Notes under the pieces: model-generated
Databases searched by the model: none
What the model saw: only the letters and a program-made list of their open reading frames with translations
Told to the model about the DNA's origin: nothing
Made by a program: the position numbers and the translations under genes
Assembly (NCBI GenBank): GCA_027624035.1
Contig: JAQBUI010000004.1
Coordinates: 48,749-112,748, forward strand
Length of the DNA: 64,000 bases
Direction of reading: 5' to 3'
From: Pseudomonadota bacterium
Lineage (GTDB): Bacteria > Pseudomonadota > Gammaproteobacteria > Pseudomonadales > Azotimanducaceae
Shown: in pieces, positions 8,644 through 18,100 of the stretch
Layout of the letters: each line of letters begins with the position of its first letter
Position numbering within the stretch: the stretch's first letter is position 1

Positions 8644-10452
8644 TCAGCGAAACTCGATGCCGTCAAAATCTCCCGATTCCCGCCATTGCTTCAGATACCG
8701 GAAGAACGCTACCGGACCCATTGGATAGCCGACCGCCTGTGCTGCCCCCGGCCCCGGGGGCTGACCCTCGTTGTTGTAGTAGCCAGGCGTACAGTCCGGA
8801 GAACCGAGAACGCCGCCGCCCCTGCCAGGGCCGGATAGCAGCAGTTCAATCCAGGCATCCTCACTCTCCTTTGACACCTCGATCTCCTTGAAATCATGAT
8901 CCATGGCATGCCTGACCAGCATCGCGATGGTCATACCTGCTTCGGTCAGATTGTGCGGGACGTTGGAAATCAGCGCCGCCCCCTGGGTGGGCTGCAGAAT
9001 GAACGCGTTCGGGAAACCGTGGACGTGGGTGCCGTGTTTGGTACGCATGCCCTTTGCCCAATACTCCGACAACTTCAGGCCGTCGCGACCGGTCATATCA
9101 AATCCGGCCCGCCTGGTATGAGCTGTGCCCACCTCAAAACCGGAGGCATAGATGATGCAATCCACCTCATATTCCCTGCCGGCCACCACCACACCAGTCT
9201 CGGTAATTCGTTCAACACCCTTGCCATCTGTATCCACCAGTTCAGTGCTCGGATGGTTGAACGCCTGCAGGTATTCGTCATGGAAGCAGGGCCGTTTACA
9301 CAACTGCCGATACCATGCCTTGAGATGCTCGGCAGTGTCCGGGTCTTTGACAATCCGCTCCGCCCGCTGACGGATCTGCTCCATCTTCTCGAAATCCGCG
9401 TCCTCCATGGCTTCCATCATCTTGCTTGGCGTCCGGTCAGCCGGCGCAAGACTGATGACCTTCTCCCGATAGAGACGGGACAGATCCGTCCAGCCGTCCT
9501 GCACCAGGTCCACCTCGGCACCACCACCGGCCTGATTCTGGGTGAAGTTTTCAAGCCATCGCTGCTGCCAGCCCGGGGTAGCAATCTCCTTGAACCACTC
9601 CGGATCAATTGGCTCGTTGTTCCTCTCATCGATAGAGGAAGGCGTTCGCTGGCACACGTATAGCTTGCCGCAGGCCTTCGCAAGGTGCGGCACACACTGC
9701 ACGGCCGTCGCACCCGTACCGATGATCGCCACCCGCTTGTCCGCAAGCTTTTCCATCAGGACGCCTTTCGGGTCTCCGCCGGTGTATTCATAGTCCCAGC
9801 GACTGGTATGAAACGAGTGCCCCTTGTACGACTCGATACCGGGAATGCCAGGCAACTTCGGTACGTGCAGCGGGCCGGTTCCCATACCCACATACTGCGC
9901 CGTAAATTCATCGCCACGGTTGGTGCGAATGATCCACCGTGACCGCGTTTGATCCCACACCAGATCCTTCACTTCGGTATGAAACAGCGCGTTGTCATAC
10001 AGGCCATACTGTTTGCCGATATTCTGGCAGTGCTCCAGGATTTCCGGTGCATGGGCATACTTTTCAGTAGGCATATGCCCGGTCTCCTCCAGAAGCGGCA
10101 TGTAGATCATCGACCCGGTATCGCACTGGGCACCCGGATAACGGTTCCAGTACCAGGTGCCGCCAAAGTCACCCCCCTTCTCAATGATCCGCACATCCTT
10201 GATGCCGTGTTCAACCAGCCGGGCACCGGTAACAAGACCCGCGAAACCACCGCCGATGAAGGCAAACGTCACATGGTCCGTCAGAGGCTCACGTTCCTTA
10301 AAGGGGGTGTAAGGGTCCTCAAGGTAGTGGGCCAGTTGATCCTTTATTTCAAGATACTGTGCATTGCCATCCGGGCGAAGCCGCTTGTCCCGTTCCTGGG
10401 CATACTTGCGCTTGAGGGCTTCTTTATCAATTTTCAATGCGGTATCGGTCAC
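8644..10452 (-). CDS. Flavin-containing Baeyer-Villiger-type monooxygenase
   Basis: A 602-residue FAD/NADPH monooxygenase of the cyclohexanone/steroid monooxygenase type, which inserts oxygen next to a ketone. It has the FAD Rossmann motif FIGGGFAG (about 65-72), the Baeyer-Villiger fingerprint [10 protein letters not shown] (211-220) and the NADPH Rossmann motif IIGTGATA (243-250). The N-terminal extension of about 60 residues resembles the steroid and phenylacetone monooxygenase branch. It is divergent from the EthD-protein gene at 10.65 kb, with a 185-base gap that could hold both promoters. Cyclic or aromatic ketones are likely substrates, by inference from family only. Confidence 0.9.
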   Translation of the reverse strand: MTDTALKIDKEALKRKYAQERDKRLRPDGNAQYLEIKDQLAHYLEDPYTPFKEREPLTDHVTFAFIGGGFAGLVTGARLVEHGIKDVRIIEKGGDFGGTWYWNRYPGAQCDTGSMIYMPLLEETGHMPTEKYAHAPEILEHCQNIGKQYGLYDNALFHTEVKDLVWDQTRSRWIIRTNRGDEFTAQYVGMGTGPLHVPKLPGIPGIESYKGHSFHTSRWDYEYTGGDPKGVLMEKLADKRVAIIGTGATAVQCVPHLAKACGKLYVCQRTPSSIDERNNEPIDPEWFKEIATPGWQQRWLENFTQNQAGGGAEVDLVQDGWTDLSRLYREKVISLAPADRTPSKMMEAMEDADFEKMEQIRQRAERIVKDPDTAEHLKAWYRQLCKRPCFHDEYLQAFNHPSTELVDTDGKGVERITETGVVVAGREYEVDCIIYASGFEVGTAHTRRAGFDMTGRDGLKLSEYWAKGMRTKHGTHVHGFPNAFILQPTQGAALISNVPHNLTEAGMTIAMLVRHAMDHDFKEIEVSKESEDAWIELLLSGPGRGGGVLGSPDCTPGYYNNEGQPPGPGAAQAVGYPMGPVAFFRYLKQWRESGDFDGIEFR

Positions 10453-10652
10453 GTCATGAATCTCCGTTGGCTACGAGTCAAGGGCGCCAGCCCAGCATTC
10501 CCGTTGCATTTTGCCCTGTCATACTACCTGCGCATTGTCCGAAATCAACGGCGGTGCAATCCCTTCATTCTGCCGGTAAAAAGCCCGCCTGAAACATGTG
10601 CTAGAGTGCGGAATCGCAACTACACCAGGAGGGACGTGTGGCCGGAGGAGTC

Positions 10653-11363
10653 ATGGAAACACTGGGCGTCAAGATCATCTATCTGATCCGCAGGCGGCCC
10701 AACGCAACACGGGAAGAGTTGATCGCCCATTGGTACGCAAACCACATGCCGGGAGTGATTGCCAACCAGCAGCGGGCCGCCGCCGGGGGTCGACGCCATG
10801 CCAAACGTTACGTGGTGACTCTGTTCGACGACGCCCCGTCACAGACCTGGGACGGCATGGCGCAACTGTGGTGGGACGAGCCACTGCCGGTGCCGAAGGT
10901 GCCTCACGGGACCACGCCCACCGACTCTTTTCAGGAGAAGGCGGAGCCCTATCTGCCGTGGATTACAGAGGAATATGTCATCGTGGATGGGGCGTTGCCC
11001 GTTGCGCCGCTGACGCTGAACGAACCTTTTCCCTGTACCCGAAGCGGATTCTACAAGAAGAGCTTCCTGGTCAAGGCCAAACCGGACACTGACTATGGCG
11101 CCATGTTTGCCCACTGGATCGACGTCCACGTACCTAATGCCCGGGCCTGCATGGAGCAGGCCGGTGGCTTCCGCTATTGCGTGAGCCACAGCGTCAACCC
11201 GGAGATCGAACCTTACGCGGGGCTGGCAGAGCTGTATTTCCCGGATCGCTCGGGCTGGGAGAAATACAAGCAGATCAACCGACCAGATGGAATGGAGAAG
11301 TTCCTGGACCTGGAGGGGATGTATACCCCCGGCTCAGGTACGGAAATGATCGGTATTCCCTGA
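10653..11363 (+). CDS. EthD domain protein, two repeats
   Basis: A 236-residue protein built from two dimeric alpha/beta-barrel (EthD-like) halves. Each half starts with a phrase of the type K-x-x-Y-L-I-R-R-x-P and a matching HW/HWID segment (LIAHWYANHMPG and FAHWIDVHVPNAR). EthD proteins accompany oxidative catabolic genes, but their exact role is poorly known. Two starts are possible: the ATG at 10653 with GGAGGAG six bases upstream, or the GTG at 10638 with AGGAGG. I chose the ATG. It is followed 43 bases later by an SDR on the same strand and is divergent from the Baeyer-Villiger monooxygenase, so a shared pathway is plausible. Confidence 0.75.
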   Translation: METLGVKIIYLIRRRPNATREELIAHWYANHMPGVIANQQRAAAGGRRHAKRYVVTLFDDAPSQTWDGMAQLWWDEPLPVPKVPHGTTPTDSFQEKAEPYLPWITEEYVIVDGALPVAPLTLNEPFPCTRSGFYKKSFLVKAKPDTDYGAMFAHWIDVHVPNARACMEQAGGFRYCVSHSVNPEIEPYAGLAELYFPDRSGWEKYKQINRPDGMEKFLDLEGMYTPGSGTEMIGIP

Positions 11364-11406
11364 TCGGCAGTCACATCACAACGAACACGTAAATGAGGAC
11401 ATTTGA

Positions 11407-12240
11407 ATGACTGAGAGCAAGAGACTGGATGGAAAGGTAGCCTGGGTGACGGGATCATCACGGGGTATCGGTCGGGTGGTCGCGAGCCATCTGGCCAGCC
11501 TCGGCGCCAGTGTGGCGATTCATGGCACCACGCCGACCTCCACCCGACAACTGGGTGAGGCCGACTCACTGGACGCCGTCGCAAAGGCCATTGCCGACGA
11601 GCATGGCACAGACGTGCTTGCTGTCCATGGCGATCTGACCGCTGAGGACGTCGTGGCTGGCAACGTGGCCGACATACGGGCCCGGTTTGGCAAGATCGAC
11701 ATTCTGATCAACAACGCCGGGGGCGATATCGGCTCAAAAGGCGTCACCGCCGAGCGGGCCGGCAAACCCATTGTCAATGATGCCATCGAGATTCCCATGC
11801 ACGAGGTGCAAACCATCGTCGACCGTAATCTGCGCACCTGCATACTGGTCACCCGGGCCGTCGTGCCGGAAATGATGGAGCGCAAGCAGGGATGGGTCGT
11901 GACCATTGGCAGCATTGCCGGATTGTCAGGCCACCCGTCAGAGGTGTCCTACAGCGTCGCCAAGGCCGCCGTTCACGAGTACACCCGTTGCCTGGCCGCA
12001 CAGATGCGTCCCTATGGCGTCTATGCCAATGTGATCGCACCCGGAGAAATCATCGTGCCCAGGTTTGAAGCCAGCCGGCCCACCCGTGATGAACGAAAAG
12101 TACGGGACGGCGCCCTCACCCGTTACGGCTGGCCGGAGGAAATCGCCCGGGTGGTTGAGTTCTTCGTCACCAGCGATTCATCCTACATATCCGGGCAGGT
12201 GCTTCGGGTGGATGGCGGCGCACAGCTCTGGCCCGCGTGA
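11407..12240 (+). CDS. SDR family oxidoreductase
   Basis: A 277-residue short-chain dehydrogenase/reductase. The cofactor motif TGSSRGIG (15-22), the NNAG motif (INNAGG) and the catalytic Ser...YSVAK are all present, as is the C-terminal GQVLRVDGGAQ typical of classical SDRs. There is an insert between the NNAG motif and the catalytic serine (GSKGVTAERAGKPIVND). The gene follows the EthD-protein gene and precedes a convergent PhyH oxygenase gene. Substrate unknown; NAD(P)-dependent alcohol/ketone chemistry is expected. Confidence 0.88.
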   Translation: MTESKRLDGKVAWVTGSSRGIGRVVASHLASLGASVAIHGTTPTSTRQLGEADSLDAVAKAIADEHGTDVLAVHGDLTAEDVVAGNVADIRARFGKIDILINNAGGDIGSKGVTAERAGKPIVNDAIEIPMHEVQTIVDRNLRTCILVTRAVVPEMMERKQGWVVTIGSIAGLSGHPSEVSYSVAKAAVHEYTRCLAAQMRPYGVYANVIAPGEIIVPRFEASRPTRDERKVRDGALTRYGWPEEIARVVEFFVTSDSSYISGQVLRVDGGAQLWPA

Positions 12241-12250
12241 CCGCCGTCAG

Positions 12251-13186
12251 TCAGTGGGCTGTGAGCCGCTCAAGCTGTTGGCGACCATACTCTGTCACGA
12301 GGGCATCGTCCCAGACGGGTGCCGGCACACGCCAGTCTGCGCCCTTTTTCGATATATCGTTGGGTAAATCGTTTGGCACGTTGTGCATCGTGTCGAAACA
12401 GCAAATGAACGCCCAACGCGGATCCCGGGTCGGATTGGGAAAACTCTGATGAAGCGTCTCCGGGCTGAAGAACACCACTGAACCCGGTTCCATTTCACAC
12501 CACACGCGTTCATGCCCTTGCGCCAGCAACCGGTCTACTTCTTCCGGTAGTGCATGCCGCTCGCCCCACTGCTCGGCCCTGAATTTGATCCGATGGTGAT
12601 GGCTGCCACGGATGACCTGCAAACAGCCATTGTCCCGGTGGTGGCGATCAATGGCGATCAGGGCAATGAGCAGATCCGGATAGGGTCGGCCGGGGCCGCC
12701 ATAGGCGTCCAGACCCGTATTCGAATAGTCACCCCAGTACCAGTAGTCCTGGTGCCACTGAAAACCATTGCCACCATGCTGGCCAGCCTCATCCTTGTCG
12801 GGGGGCAGGTAACTTTCCTCGTCCTTCAGAATGAACTTGCGGTGATGTAACGTCAGTTCGTCGCCCGGCCACTGGTCACGGTCAAGCAGCAGACGCTGCT
12901 GGGCCGAGATCATGCGCTCGCAATAGCACAGCGCATCGTAAACCAGATTATCATTGTCCAGATCTCCAGCGGCACGGGGCCGGCCATGCCCGCCAATGGT
13001 CCACAGTTCAGAGCGACGTCCTTCCTGCCTGGCGCCGCCCCTGCCGTGGCTCTCAAGCTTCCTGTCGTCAGCATCGACGACCCGGCGAACCAGCGACATC
13101 TCCTCCGGCGTGAAGAGCCCCTCCTTGATGAGGAACCCATCCTCCCGGAACCTTGCCACCTCTTCGTCAGTAATCCTGCTTCCCAT
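12251..13186 (-). CDS. Phytanoyl-CoA dioxygenase (PhyH) family protein
   Basis: A 311-residue Fe(II)/2-oxoglutarate oxygenase. The N-terminus (FREDGFLIKEGLFTPEEM) is the standard PhyH opening. The iron ligands are the His and Asp of WHQDYWYWGD and a distal His in SPETLHQSFPNPTRDPRW, with the 2OG-binding Arg nearby. It converges on the SDR gene with a 10-base gap. Upstream (13.19-13.54 kb) there is no gene, only repeat units. The substrate is not predictable. PhyH proteins in such genomes act on lipids, terpenoids and many other compounds. Confidence 0.88.
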   Translation of the reverse strand: MGSRITDEEVARFREDGFLIKEGLFTPEEMSLVRRVVDADDRKLESHGRGGARQEGRRSELWTIGGHGRPRAAGDLDNDNLVYDALCYCERMISAQQRLLLDRDQWPGDELTLHHRKFILKDEESYLPPDKDEAGQHGGNGFQWHQDYWYWGDYSNTGLDAYGGPGRPYPDLLIALIAIDRHHRDNGCLQVIRGSHHHRIKFRAEQWGERHALPEEVDRLLAQGHERVWCEMEPGSVVFFSPETLHQSFPNPTRDPRWAFICCFDTMHNVPNDLPNDISKKGADWRVPAPVWDDALVTEYGRQQLERLTAH

Positions 13187-13263
13187 GAACTGCCCTATAT
13201 ACTGTTACCAGCGCGCCACTATAGAGGTGACTCACCACTTCTGTCGAGGCAGGTAGGAGCAGG

Positions 13264-13410
13264 CTTTCATGGAAGTTCCGGTCCTGCACAGTGAGAGTCC
13301 TGGATACTTCCCGGTACGACTACGGCATCCCTGATACGGGCACGCGCAAGGCTGCTGGTGGACCACACGATACAGTGGCACGCCTGACACGGACACGCTG
13401 ATGGCTTTCA
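13264..13410 (+). repeat. Dispersed repeat locus A (one full unit and one partial unit)
   Basis: The gap 13187-13540 has no gene. It holds a full copy of the dispersed repeat (13264-13356). Its blocks are ATGGAAGTTCCGG, then ACTTCCCGGTACGACTACGG, then a GGGCACGC block and a terminal AAGGCTGCT. A second, partial copy (13377-13410) keeps only the right part, CGCCTGACACGGACACGCTG. In the full copy the right stem-loop is imperfect (GGCATCC against GGGCACGC). Confidence 0.75.
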
Positions 13411-13540
13411 GGACCGTAACGATTTGAGTACTCTGTCCCCGGCGTGGTGGTTTATCGTGATTCGCCCGCCGTACATGCCCCGGTCCGTTGAACCGACCGG
13501 GGTAGCAGAGTTTGGAACGATGTCTGGCTGCGGAGATTAG

Positions 13541-14320
13541 ATGATGGCTGAATCGGTATTGCTGGTAGAAGAGCACGACGGCGTTTGCGTACTGACGCTC
13601 AATCGACCGGAGAAATTGAACGCGTTGTCCCTGGCGTTGCGGCAACGCTTTCAGGAGGAGATCCTTCGGCTGCAACAGGACGACAGCATCAGTGTGGTCA
13701 TACTCACCGGTGCCGGCCGGGCCTTCTGCGCCGGGCTGGACTTGAAGGAGATGGGCGATGCCGAGTTCCGCAAGGGCGAAACGCCAGTGACTGACCCGGC
13801 CACGCTGCTGAGGACACTGAAACAACCGGTGATTGGTGCCATCAACGGGCTGGCCGTGACCGGCGGACTCGAGATCTCACTGTCCTGCGACATTCTGCTG
13901 GCCACGCCGGAAACGCGGTTCGCGGACACCCATGCCAGGGTCGGGCTGGTGGCCGGCTGGGGGCTCTCGCAAAGACTGCCCCGGGTCATAGGCCCTTTCA
14001 GAGCAAAAGAGATGTCGCTGACCGGCAATTTCCTGTCTGCAGAACGTGCCTATGAATGGGGGCTGGTGAATCGAGTGGTGCCCAGGGATGAACTGATGCC
14101 GACCGCCCTCGGAATGGCACAGGACATGATTTCGTGCGTTCCGGAAGCCATGTTCACCTACAAGCGCATGATTGATCATGGCTATGACCTGCCGCTCGGC
14201 GAGGCGATGAACTACGAACTTGAGGCCAACCGGGCACACCGGGGGCCAACGCCAGAGACGGTAGCAGCAAGACTCAGCGGGGTGCAGTCCCGAGGCAGGG
14301 CGCAGGCCAGCAAGGACTGA
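13541..14320 (+). CDS. Enoyl-CoA hydratase/isomerase family protein
   Basis: A 259-residue crotonase-fold protein. N-terminal VCVLTLNRPEKLNALS, the first oxyanion-hole segment GAGRAFCAGLDLKEMG and the second one (AINGLAVTGGLEISLSCD) are all present. The position of the second catalytic Glu in the hydratase alignment is not obvious to me, so hydratase, isomerase or a related lyase cannot be separated. Tandem ATGs open the frame (ATGATG) with GGAG upstream. The gene converges with another crotonase gene at 14.37 kb. Confidence 0.85.
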   Translation: MMAESVLLVEEHDGVCVLTLNRPEKLNALSLALRQRFQEEILRLQQDDSISVVILTGAGRAFCAGLDLKEMGDAEFRKGETPVTDPATLLRTLKQPVIGAINGLAVTGGLEISLSCDILLATPETRFADTHARVGLVAGWGLSQRLPRVIGPFRAKEMSLTGNFLSAERAYEWGLVNRVVPRDELMPTALGMAQDMISCVPEAMFTYKRMIDHGYDLPLGEAMNYELEANRAHRGPTPETVAARLSGVQSRGRAQASKD

Positions 14321-14373
14321 CAGGGACCTCGTTCAACAGAGCCAACCGGGCAGAGCTTACTGTCTTGAAGTAC

Positions 14374-15162
14374 TTAACGCCCCTTGAATTCCGGTTTTCG
14401 CTTGGCCAGAAATGCACTGATGCCTTCTTCCTTGTCCTGGGTCTGCAGCAGTGCGCCCTGGGCAAATTTCTCCATCGTGAGCGCCGCCGCGACTGAACCC
14501 TCCATCCCCTGATGGACCATGGTCTTCATGAAGTGGGGCACAAAAGGTGCGAAGGTCGCGAGGTGCTCTGCCATCCGACTGACCTCCGGGATCAGTTCAG
14601 GCGCCTCCACCATTCTGGTGACAAGGCCAATCTGCAGGGCGCGCTCGGCATTGATTGGCTCACCCATCAGCATCATCTCCAGCGCCCAGCCCTTTCCAAC
14701 AATACGGGGAAGGCGCGCGGTGGCGCCGCCGCCCGGGATAATGCCGAGCTTGCCCTCGGGCGTTGCAAACCGGCTGGCGGGCGTGCAGACGCGCAGGTCA
14801 CACCCGAGGGCGACCTCCAGCCCGCCGCCCATACAAATCCCGTCGATTGCCGCGATGGTTGGTTTCGGCAATTCTTCAAGTTGCCGGGCGAGGCCCTGGA
14901 CAATCGGTTCCATGGCCTTTCGCAGGTCACGACTGGCGACCTCGGCAAGGTCTGACCCGGACGCAAAGGCGCGCCCACCAGCACCGGTGATGGCAATCAC
15001 ACGGACCTGCTCGTCCGCCGCCGCAAGCGAAACTGCCTGCTGCAGTTCAGCCAGGGTCTGCAGTGAGATCGCATTGTGCTTGTCCGGACGGTTCATGGTA
15101 ATCAGCGCCAGCGGCGCCATCACCTCATACAGAATGCACGTGAAAGAATCCGAATTCATCAA
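14374..15162 (-). CDS. Enoyl-CoA hydratase/isomerase family protein
   Basis: A 262-residue crotonase. Motifs are LITMNRPDKHNAIS near the N-terminus, GAGGRAFASGSDLAEVASRD at the first oxyanion hole and AIDGICMGGGLEVALGCDLRV at the second, followed by PEGKLGIIPGGGATARLPR, which fits the hydratase subgroup with a catalytic Glu in this loop. Its ATG overlaps the stop of the upstream TauD gene by 4 bases (ATGA), so the two are translationally coupled. It likely handles a CoA-thioester intermediate in beta-oxidation or a related route. Confidence 0.87.
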   Translation of the reverse strand: MMNSDSFTCILYEVMAPLALITMNRPDKHNAISLQTLAELQQAVSLAAADEQVRVIAITGAGGRAFASGSDLAEVASRDLRKAMEPIVQGLARQLEELPKPTIAAIDGICMGGGLEVALGCDLRVCTPASRFATPEGKLGIIPGGGATARLPRIVGKGWALEMMLMGEPINAERALQIGLVTRMVEAPELIPEVSRMAEHLATFAPFVPHFMKTMVHQGMEGSVAAALTMEKFAQGALLQTQDKEEGISAFLAKRKPEFKGR

Positions 15163-16031
15163 CTTGCCTCAGCGAGCGCCCACTCGTTGTCGCCATCACC
15201 AGCGACAGTAGTGCGTACCATTGATCGTTTCTGGTGCTGCGGCCAGAGATGGCCACGGTGAAGTACACAGCGGTTGTCCCACATACCGAGATCGCCAGGC
15301 TGCCAGCGATATTTCCAGAGCCGGGGAGGCTGGCAGGCATCACTCGTCAGCGTTTTCAGCAGCGCCCGGCTTTCTGCCTCATCCTGGCCAACAATATGAC
15401 TGGCATGGCGCCCGACAAACAGGCTCTTGCGTCCCGTATCGGGATGCACTTTGACCACTGCATGTTCTACCGGAGGCAGATGGCGAACATCCTCGTCAGA
15501 GATCACTTCAAGGCCGCCATGCCAGCTGTGGCTGTAGACATAACTGTGAATCGCCACTTTGTCCTCCAGCCAGTCTTTCATGCCGGCATCCAATGCGTCC
15601 CAGGCGGCACGCATATCGGCCCACTCCGTCTCGCCGCCCTCTTCGGGCACCACGTGGGCCGCGAGCAGCGACGCTTTCGCACCCACCCGCTTGTAGGAGC
15701 TATCGGAATGCCAGTGGGTATTACCAACGTGAAATCGCCACTGCAGGCTCGTCGGTTCGACAACGCTACCGTCCCGGTTGATGTTGGTCATCCTCGCCAG
15801 TGCCGAGGAGACCGATGGCGACGAGGCTCTTTTCAGCCCCTGTTCCAGCCTGCCGAACCGTTTTGAAAACGCCACATGGTCCTCATCGGACAGATGCTGA
15901 TCGCGAAATACCAGCACCCCGAATTCATGCCACGCATCTTCAATATCGCGGAATTCGGACGGACTGATGCTGGAAAGCCTGACGTCCTCGACCAATGCCC
16001 CCAGCGTCGCACCAACCGGCCTGATCTTCAT
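15159..16031 (-). CDS. TauD/TfdA family Fe(II)/2-oxoglutarate dioxygenase
   Basis: A 290-residue 2OG dioxygenase. The N-terminus (PVGATLGALVEDVRLSSIS) and FRDQHLSDEDHVAFSKRFG are typical of TauD/TfdA. Metal ligands are the His and Asp of THWHSDSSY and the distal His in DNRCVLHRG. The closest type by reading is 2,4-D/alpha-ketoglutarate dioxygenase-like. The ATG at 16031 has AGGAGGG six bases upstream; a GTG one codon earlier is also open. It is coupled to the downstream crotonase gene by ATGA overlap and follows a third crotonase gene, so the three probably form one operon. Confidence 0.88.
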   Translation of the reverse strand: MKIRPVGATLGALVEDVRLSSISPSEFRDIEDAWHEFGVLVFRDQHLSDEDHVAFSKRFGRLEQGLKRASSPSVSSALARMTNINRDGSVVEPTSLQWRFHVGNTHWHSDSSYKRVGAKASLLAAHVVPEEGGETEWADMRAAWDALDAGMKDWLEDKVAIHSYVYSHSWHGGLEVISDEDVRHLPPVEHAVVKVHPDTGRKSLFVGRHASHIVGQDEAESRALLKTLTSDACQPPRLWKYRWQPGDLGMWDNRCVLHRGHLWPQHQKRSMVRTTVAGDGDNEWALAEAS

Positions 16032-16059
16032 CACAGCCCTCCTGATTCACCCTTTGGAA

Positions 16060-16941
16060 TCACTTTCTGTAAGTATCCATCTCCTTATAGGGCCCGTCCC
16101 GCCAGGCCAGTGCATCCTTCAGGCCTTTTTCCCGCACCTGATCCCGCCACGCATAGGCATACTCGGTGAACTGGGCCATGGCGTCCTGCTCCGTGCTGCT
16201 GCGCACCGAGGAGTAGATACCCATGTTCTCGTAGAAGCGGTTCATGTTGACCTTCAGAATGCCAAGATGGTCTGCAGACGCGATGGCAATCCGGTCAGCG
16301 AAAGCGATCGTCCGCTCCTCGAGCGAGGCCTCCGGCCAGGCATAGTTGATCATGCCGATTCGCTCTGCCTCGGTCCCGGAGATGTACTCGCCGGTATAGG
16401 ACAACTCCTTGGCCTTGCGCATGCCGATGACCAGCGGCCAGATCACGCCGTTACGGGCAACACCCAGGCCCCGGTGACCAGGATGACCTATCTTGGCGTC
16501 GTCCGCCGCCACCACCAGGTCCGCCATCATGGCCAGTTCACACCCGCCCGCCGCGGCATAGCCATGGATGCAGGCGATGGTCACCTTGGCCATATTCCAG
16601 AAATACATCTGTACGTCTGTAATCTGCTGCATGGCGGTGCGCATACCCATGGTCAGCGGCCTGCCTTTGTCGTCAACGGTCTTGTAGGATCGATTGACCG
16701 CCACACCAGTGCCACCCCGACTCGGCGTCAGATCGTAGCCAGCACTAAAGGCGCGGCCGCTGCCCCGCAGGATGATGGCACGAATGGAATGATCCGCCTC
16801 CATATCATGCAGTGCATGGTCCAGTTCCTGATACAGCTCGCCAGACAGTGCGTTCAGTTTCTCCGGTCGATTGAGCGTGATGCGCCCGACCCGATCATCA
16901 GTGCCAACGCGGTCGATCGCCAGGTTTTCGTAATCAGTCAT
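16060..16941 (-). CDS. Enoyl-CoA hydratase/isomerase family protein
   Basis: A 293-residue crotonase, with the N-terminal phrase VGRITLNRPEKLNALSGE and the oxyanion-hole stretches GSGRAFSAGYDLTPSRGG and CIHGYAAAGGCELAMMADLVV. The C-terminal part (residues 200-293) is longer than in the neighbours and rich in aromatic residues (YENMGIYSSVRSS). The open frame continues 41 codons upstream; the ATG at 16941 gives the normal family N-terminus, preceded by a modest GGAGAACTCT site. It heads the crotonase-TauD-crotonase cluster. Confidence 0.85.
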   Translation of the reverse strand: MTDYENLAIDRVGTDDRVGRITLNRPEKLNALSGELYQELDHALHDMEADHSIRAIILRGSGRAFSAGYDLTPSRGGTGVAVNRSYKTVDDKGRPLTMGMRTAMQQITDVQMYFWNMAKVTIACIHGYAAAGGCELAMMADLVVAADDAKIGHPGHRGLGVARNGVIWPLVIGMRKAKELSYTGEYISGTEAERIGMINYAWPEASLEERTIAFADRIAIASADHLGILKVNMNRFYENMGIYSSVRSSTEQDAMAQFTEYAYAWRDQVREKGLKDALAWRDGPYKEMDTYRK

Positions 16942-17131
16942 AGAGTTCTCCAGTAAAAGGGGCAGGTCAGCAAGGATAAACCACCTTGATTGAATTGTCC
17001 CAGTGGACCTTCTGGCCGCTTGACGGCGACGAGTTCGGGGCGAAGACAATCGCCCGCGACACAAGGCCCGGTTGTCGGAATGACGCCGGTGGCAGACAAT
17101 ACAGCCCCGCTTGCAGGATCAGGAGATCACC

Positions 17132-18100
17132 TTGCCACTGAATCCCCAGACAGAACAGCTCGTCAATGGACTGAATACCGCCAACGAAGGCCGGCCAGCA
17201 ACCCATGAACTCGAACCCGACGTGGCTCGTGCCGGGTATCGTGCGCTGGGCACTGCCTTTGGCCCCGCGCCGGAGGTGCCGTCGGTCAGGGACCGGACCA
17301 TCAAAGGTCCCGCCGGAGACATTCCGGTACGAATCTATTCCCCGGCCGGAGAGGGTCCATACCCACTGATCGTCTATTTTCATGGCGGTGGCTGGGTGAT
17401 CGGCGATCTTGAAACCCACGACCGGGAATGTCGGCTGCTGTGCAACGATACCGGTGCGGTGGTCATGGCCGTGGATTACCGGCTGGCGCCGGAGCATCCC
17501 TTCCCGGCATCCCACGAGGATTGCTGGGCCGCGACTCAATGGGCAGGCAGGCATGCCGCCGAGTTGGCCGCTGACCCCGCCCGGATTGCCGTGGCTGGCG
17601 ATTCCGCCGGTGGCAATCTTGCCGCGTACGTCGCCCTGATGGCCCGCGATGCGGGTCTTGCTCTCGCACTGCAGGTGCTGATCTACCCGGCCACCGACGC
17701 ACGGGGTCACAACCCTGCCTATGCAGGTGAGCGCTATCCATCATTGATTGAAAACAGCGAAGCGCCTTTTTTGACCCGCGATACGATGACCTATTTCTTC
17801 CGACACCTGACGGTCGGACTGGACGCCGGGGAAGTCGCAAACGACTGGAGAATGTCGCCGCTTTTGGCCTCAAGTCACGAGGGGCTTGCGCCAGCCTTTA
17901 TCGCCACCTGTGAATTCGACCCGATCCGGGACGAGGGAAATGCCTATGCAGAGAAGCTCACGGACGCTGGTGTGACGGTCACTCACAAATGCTGGCCCGG
18001 CCAGCCGCACCTGCTGTTTCAGCTCTCACCCGTGCTGGATGACGGCAAGGCATTGATGGCAGAAACGGTGGCGGCGCTCAAGACCGCTTTTGATCGTTAG
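17132..18100 (+). CDS. Alpha/beta hydrolase, hormone-sensitive-lipase (acetyl esterase) type
   Basis: A 322-residue esterase of the HSL family, which hydrolyses short acyl esters. It shows the HGGGW oxyanion motif (YFHGGGWVIGD), the nucleophile elbow GDSAGGN, the catalytic Asp region (ATCEFDPIRDEG) and a C-terminal His (GQPHLLFQL). The open frame begins at a TTG at 17111, but a second TTG at 17132 has AGGAG seven bases upstream and is the better start. Its 3' end overlaps the 3' end of the convergent SDR gene by 23 bases. Confidence 0.87.
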   Translation: MPLNPQTEQLVNGLNTANEGRPATHELEPDVARAGYRALGTAFGPAPEVPSVRDRTIKGPAGDIPVRIYSPAGEGPYPLIVYFHGGGWVIGDLETHDRECRLLCNDTGAVVMAVDYRLAPEHPFPASHEDCWAATQWAGRHAAELAADPARIAVAGDSAGGNLAAYVALMARDAGLALALQVLIYPATDARGHNPAYAGERYPSLIENSEAPFLTRDTMTYFFRHLTVGLDAGEVANDWRMSPLLASSHEGLAPAFIATCEFDPIRDEGNAYAEKLTDAGVTVTHKCWPGQPHLLFQLSPVLDDGKALMAETVAALKTAFDR

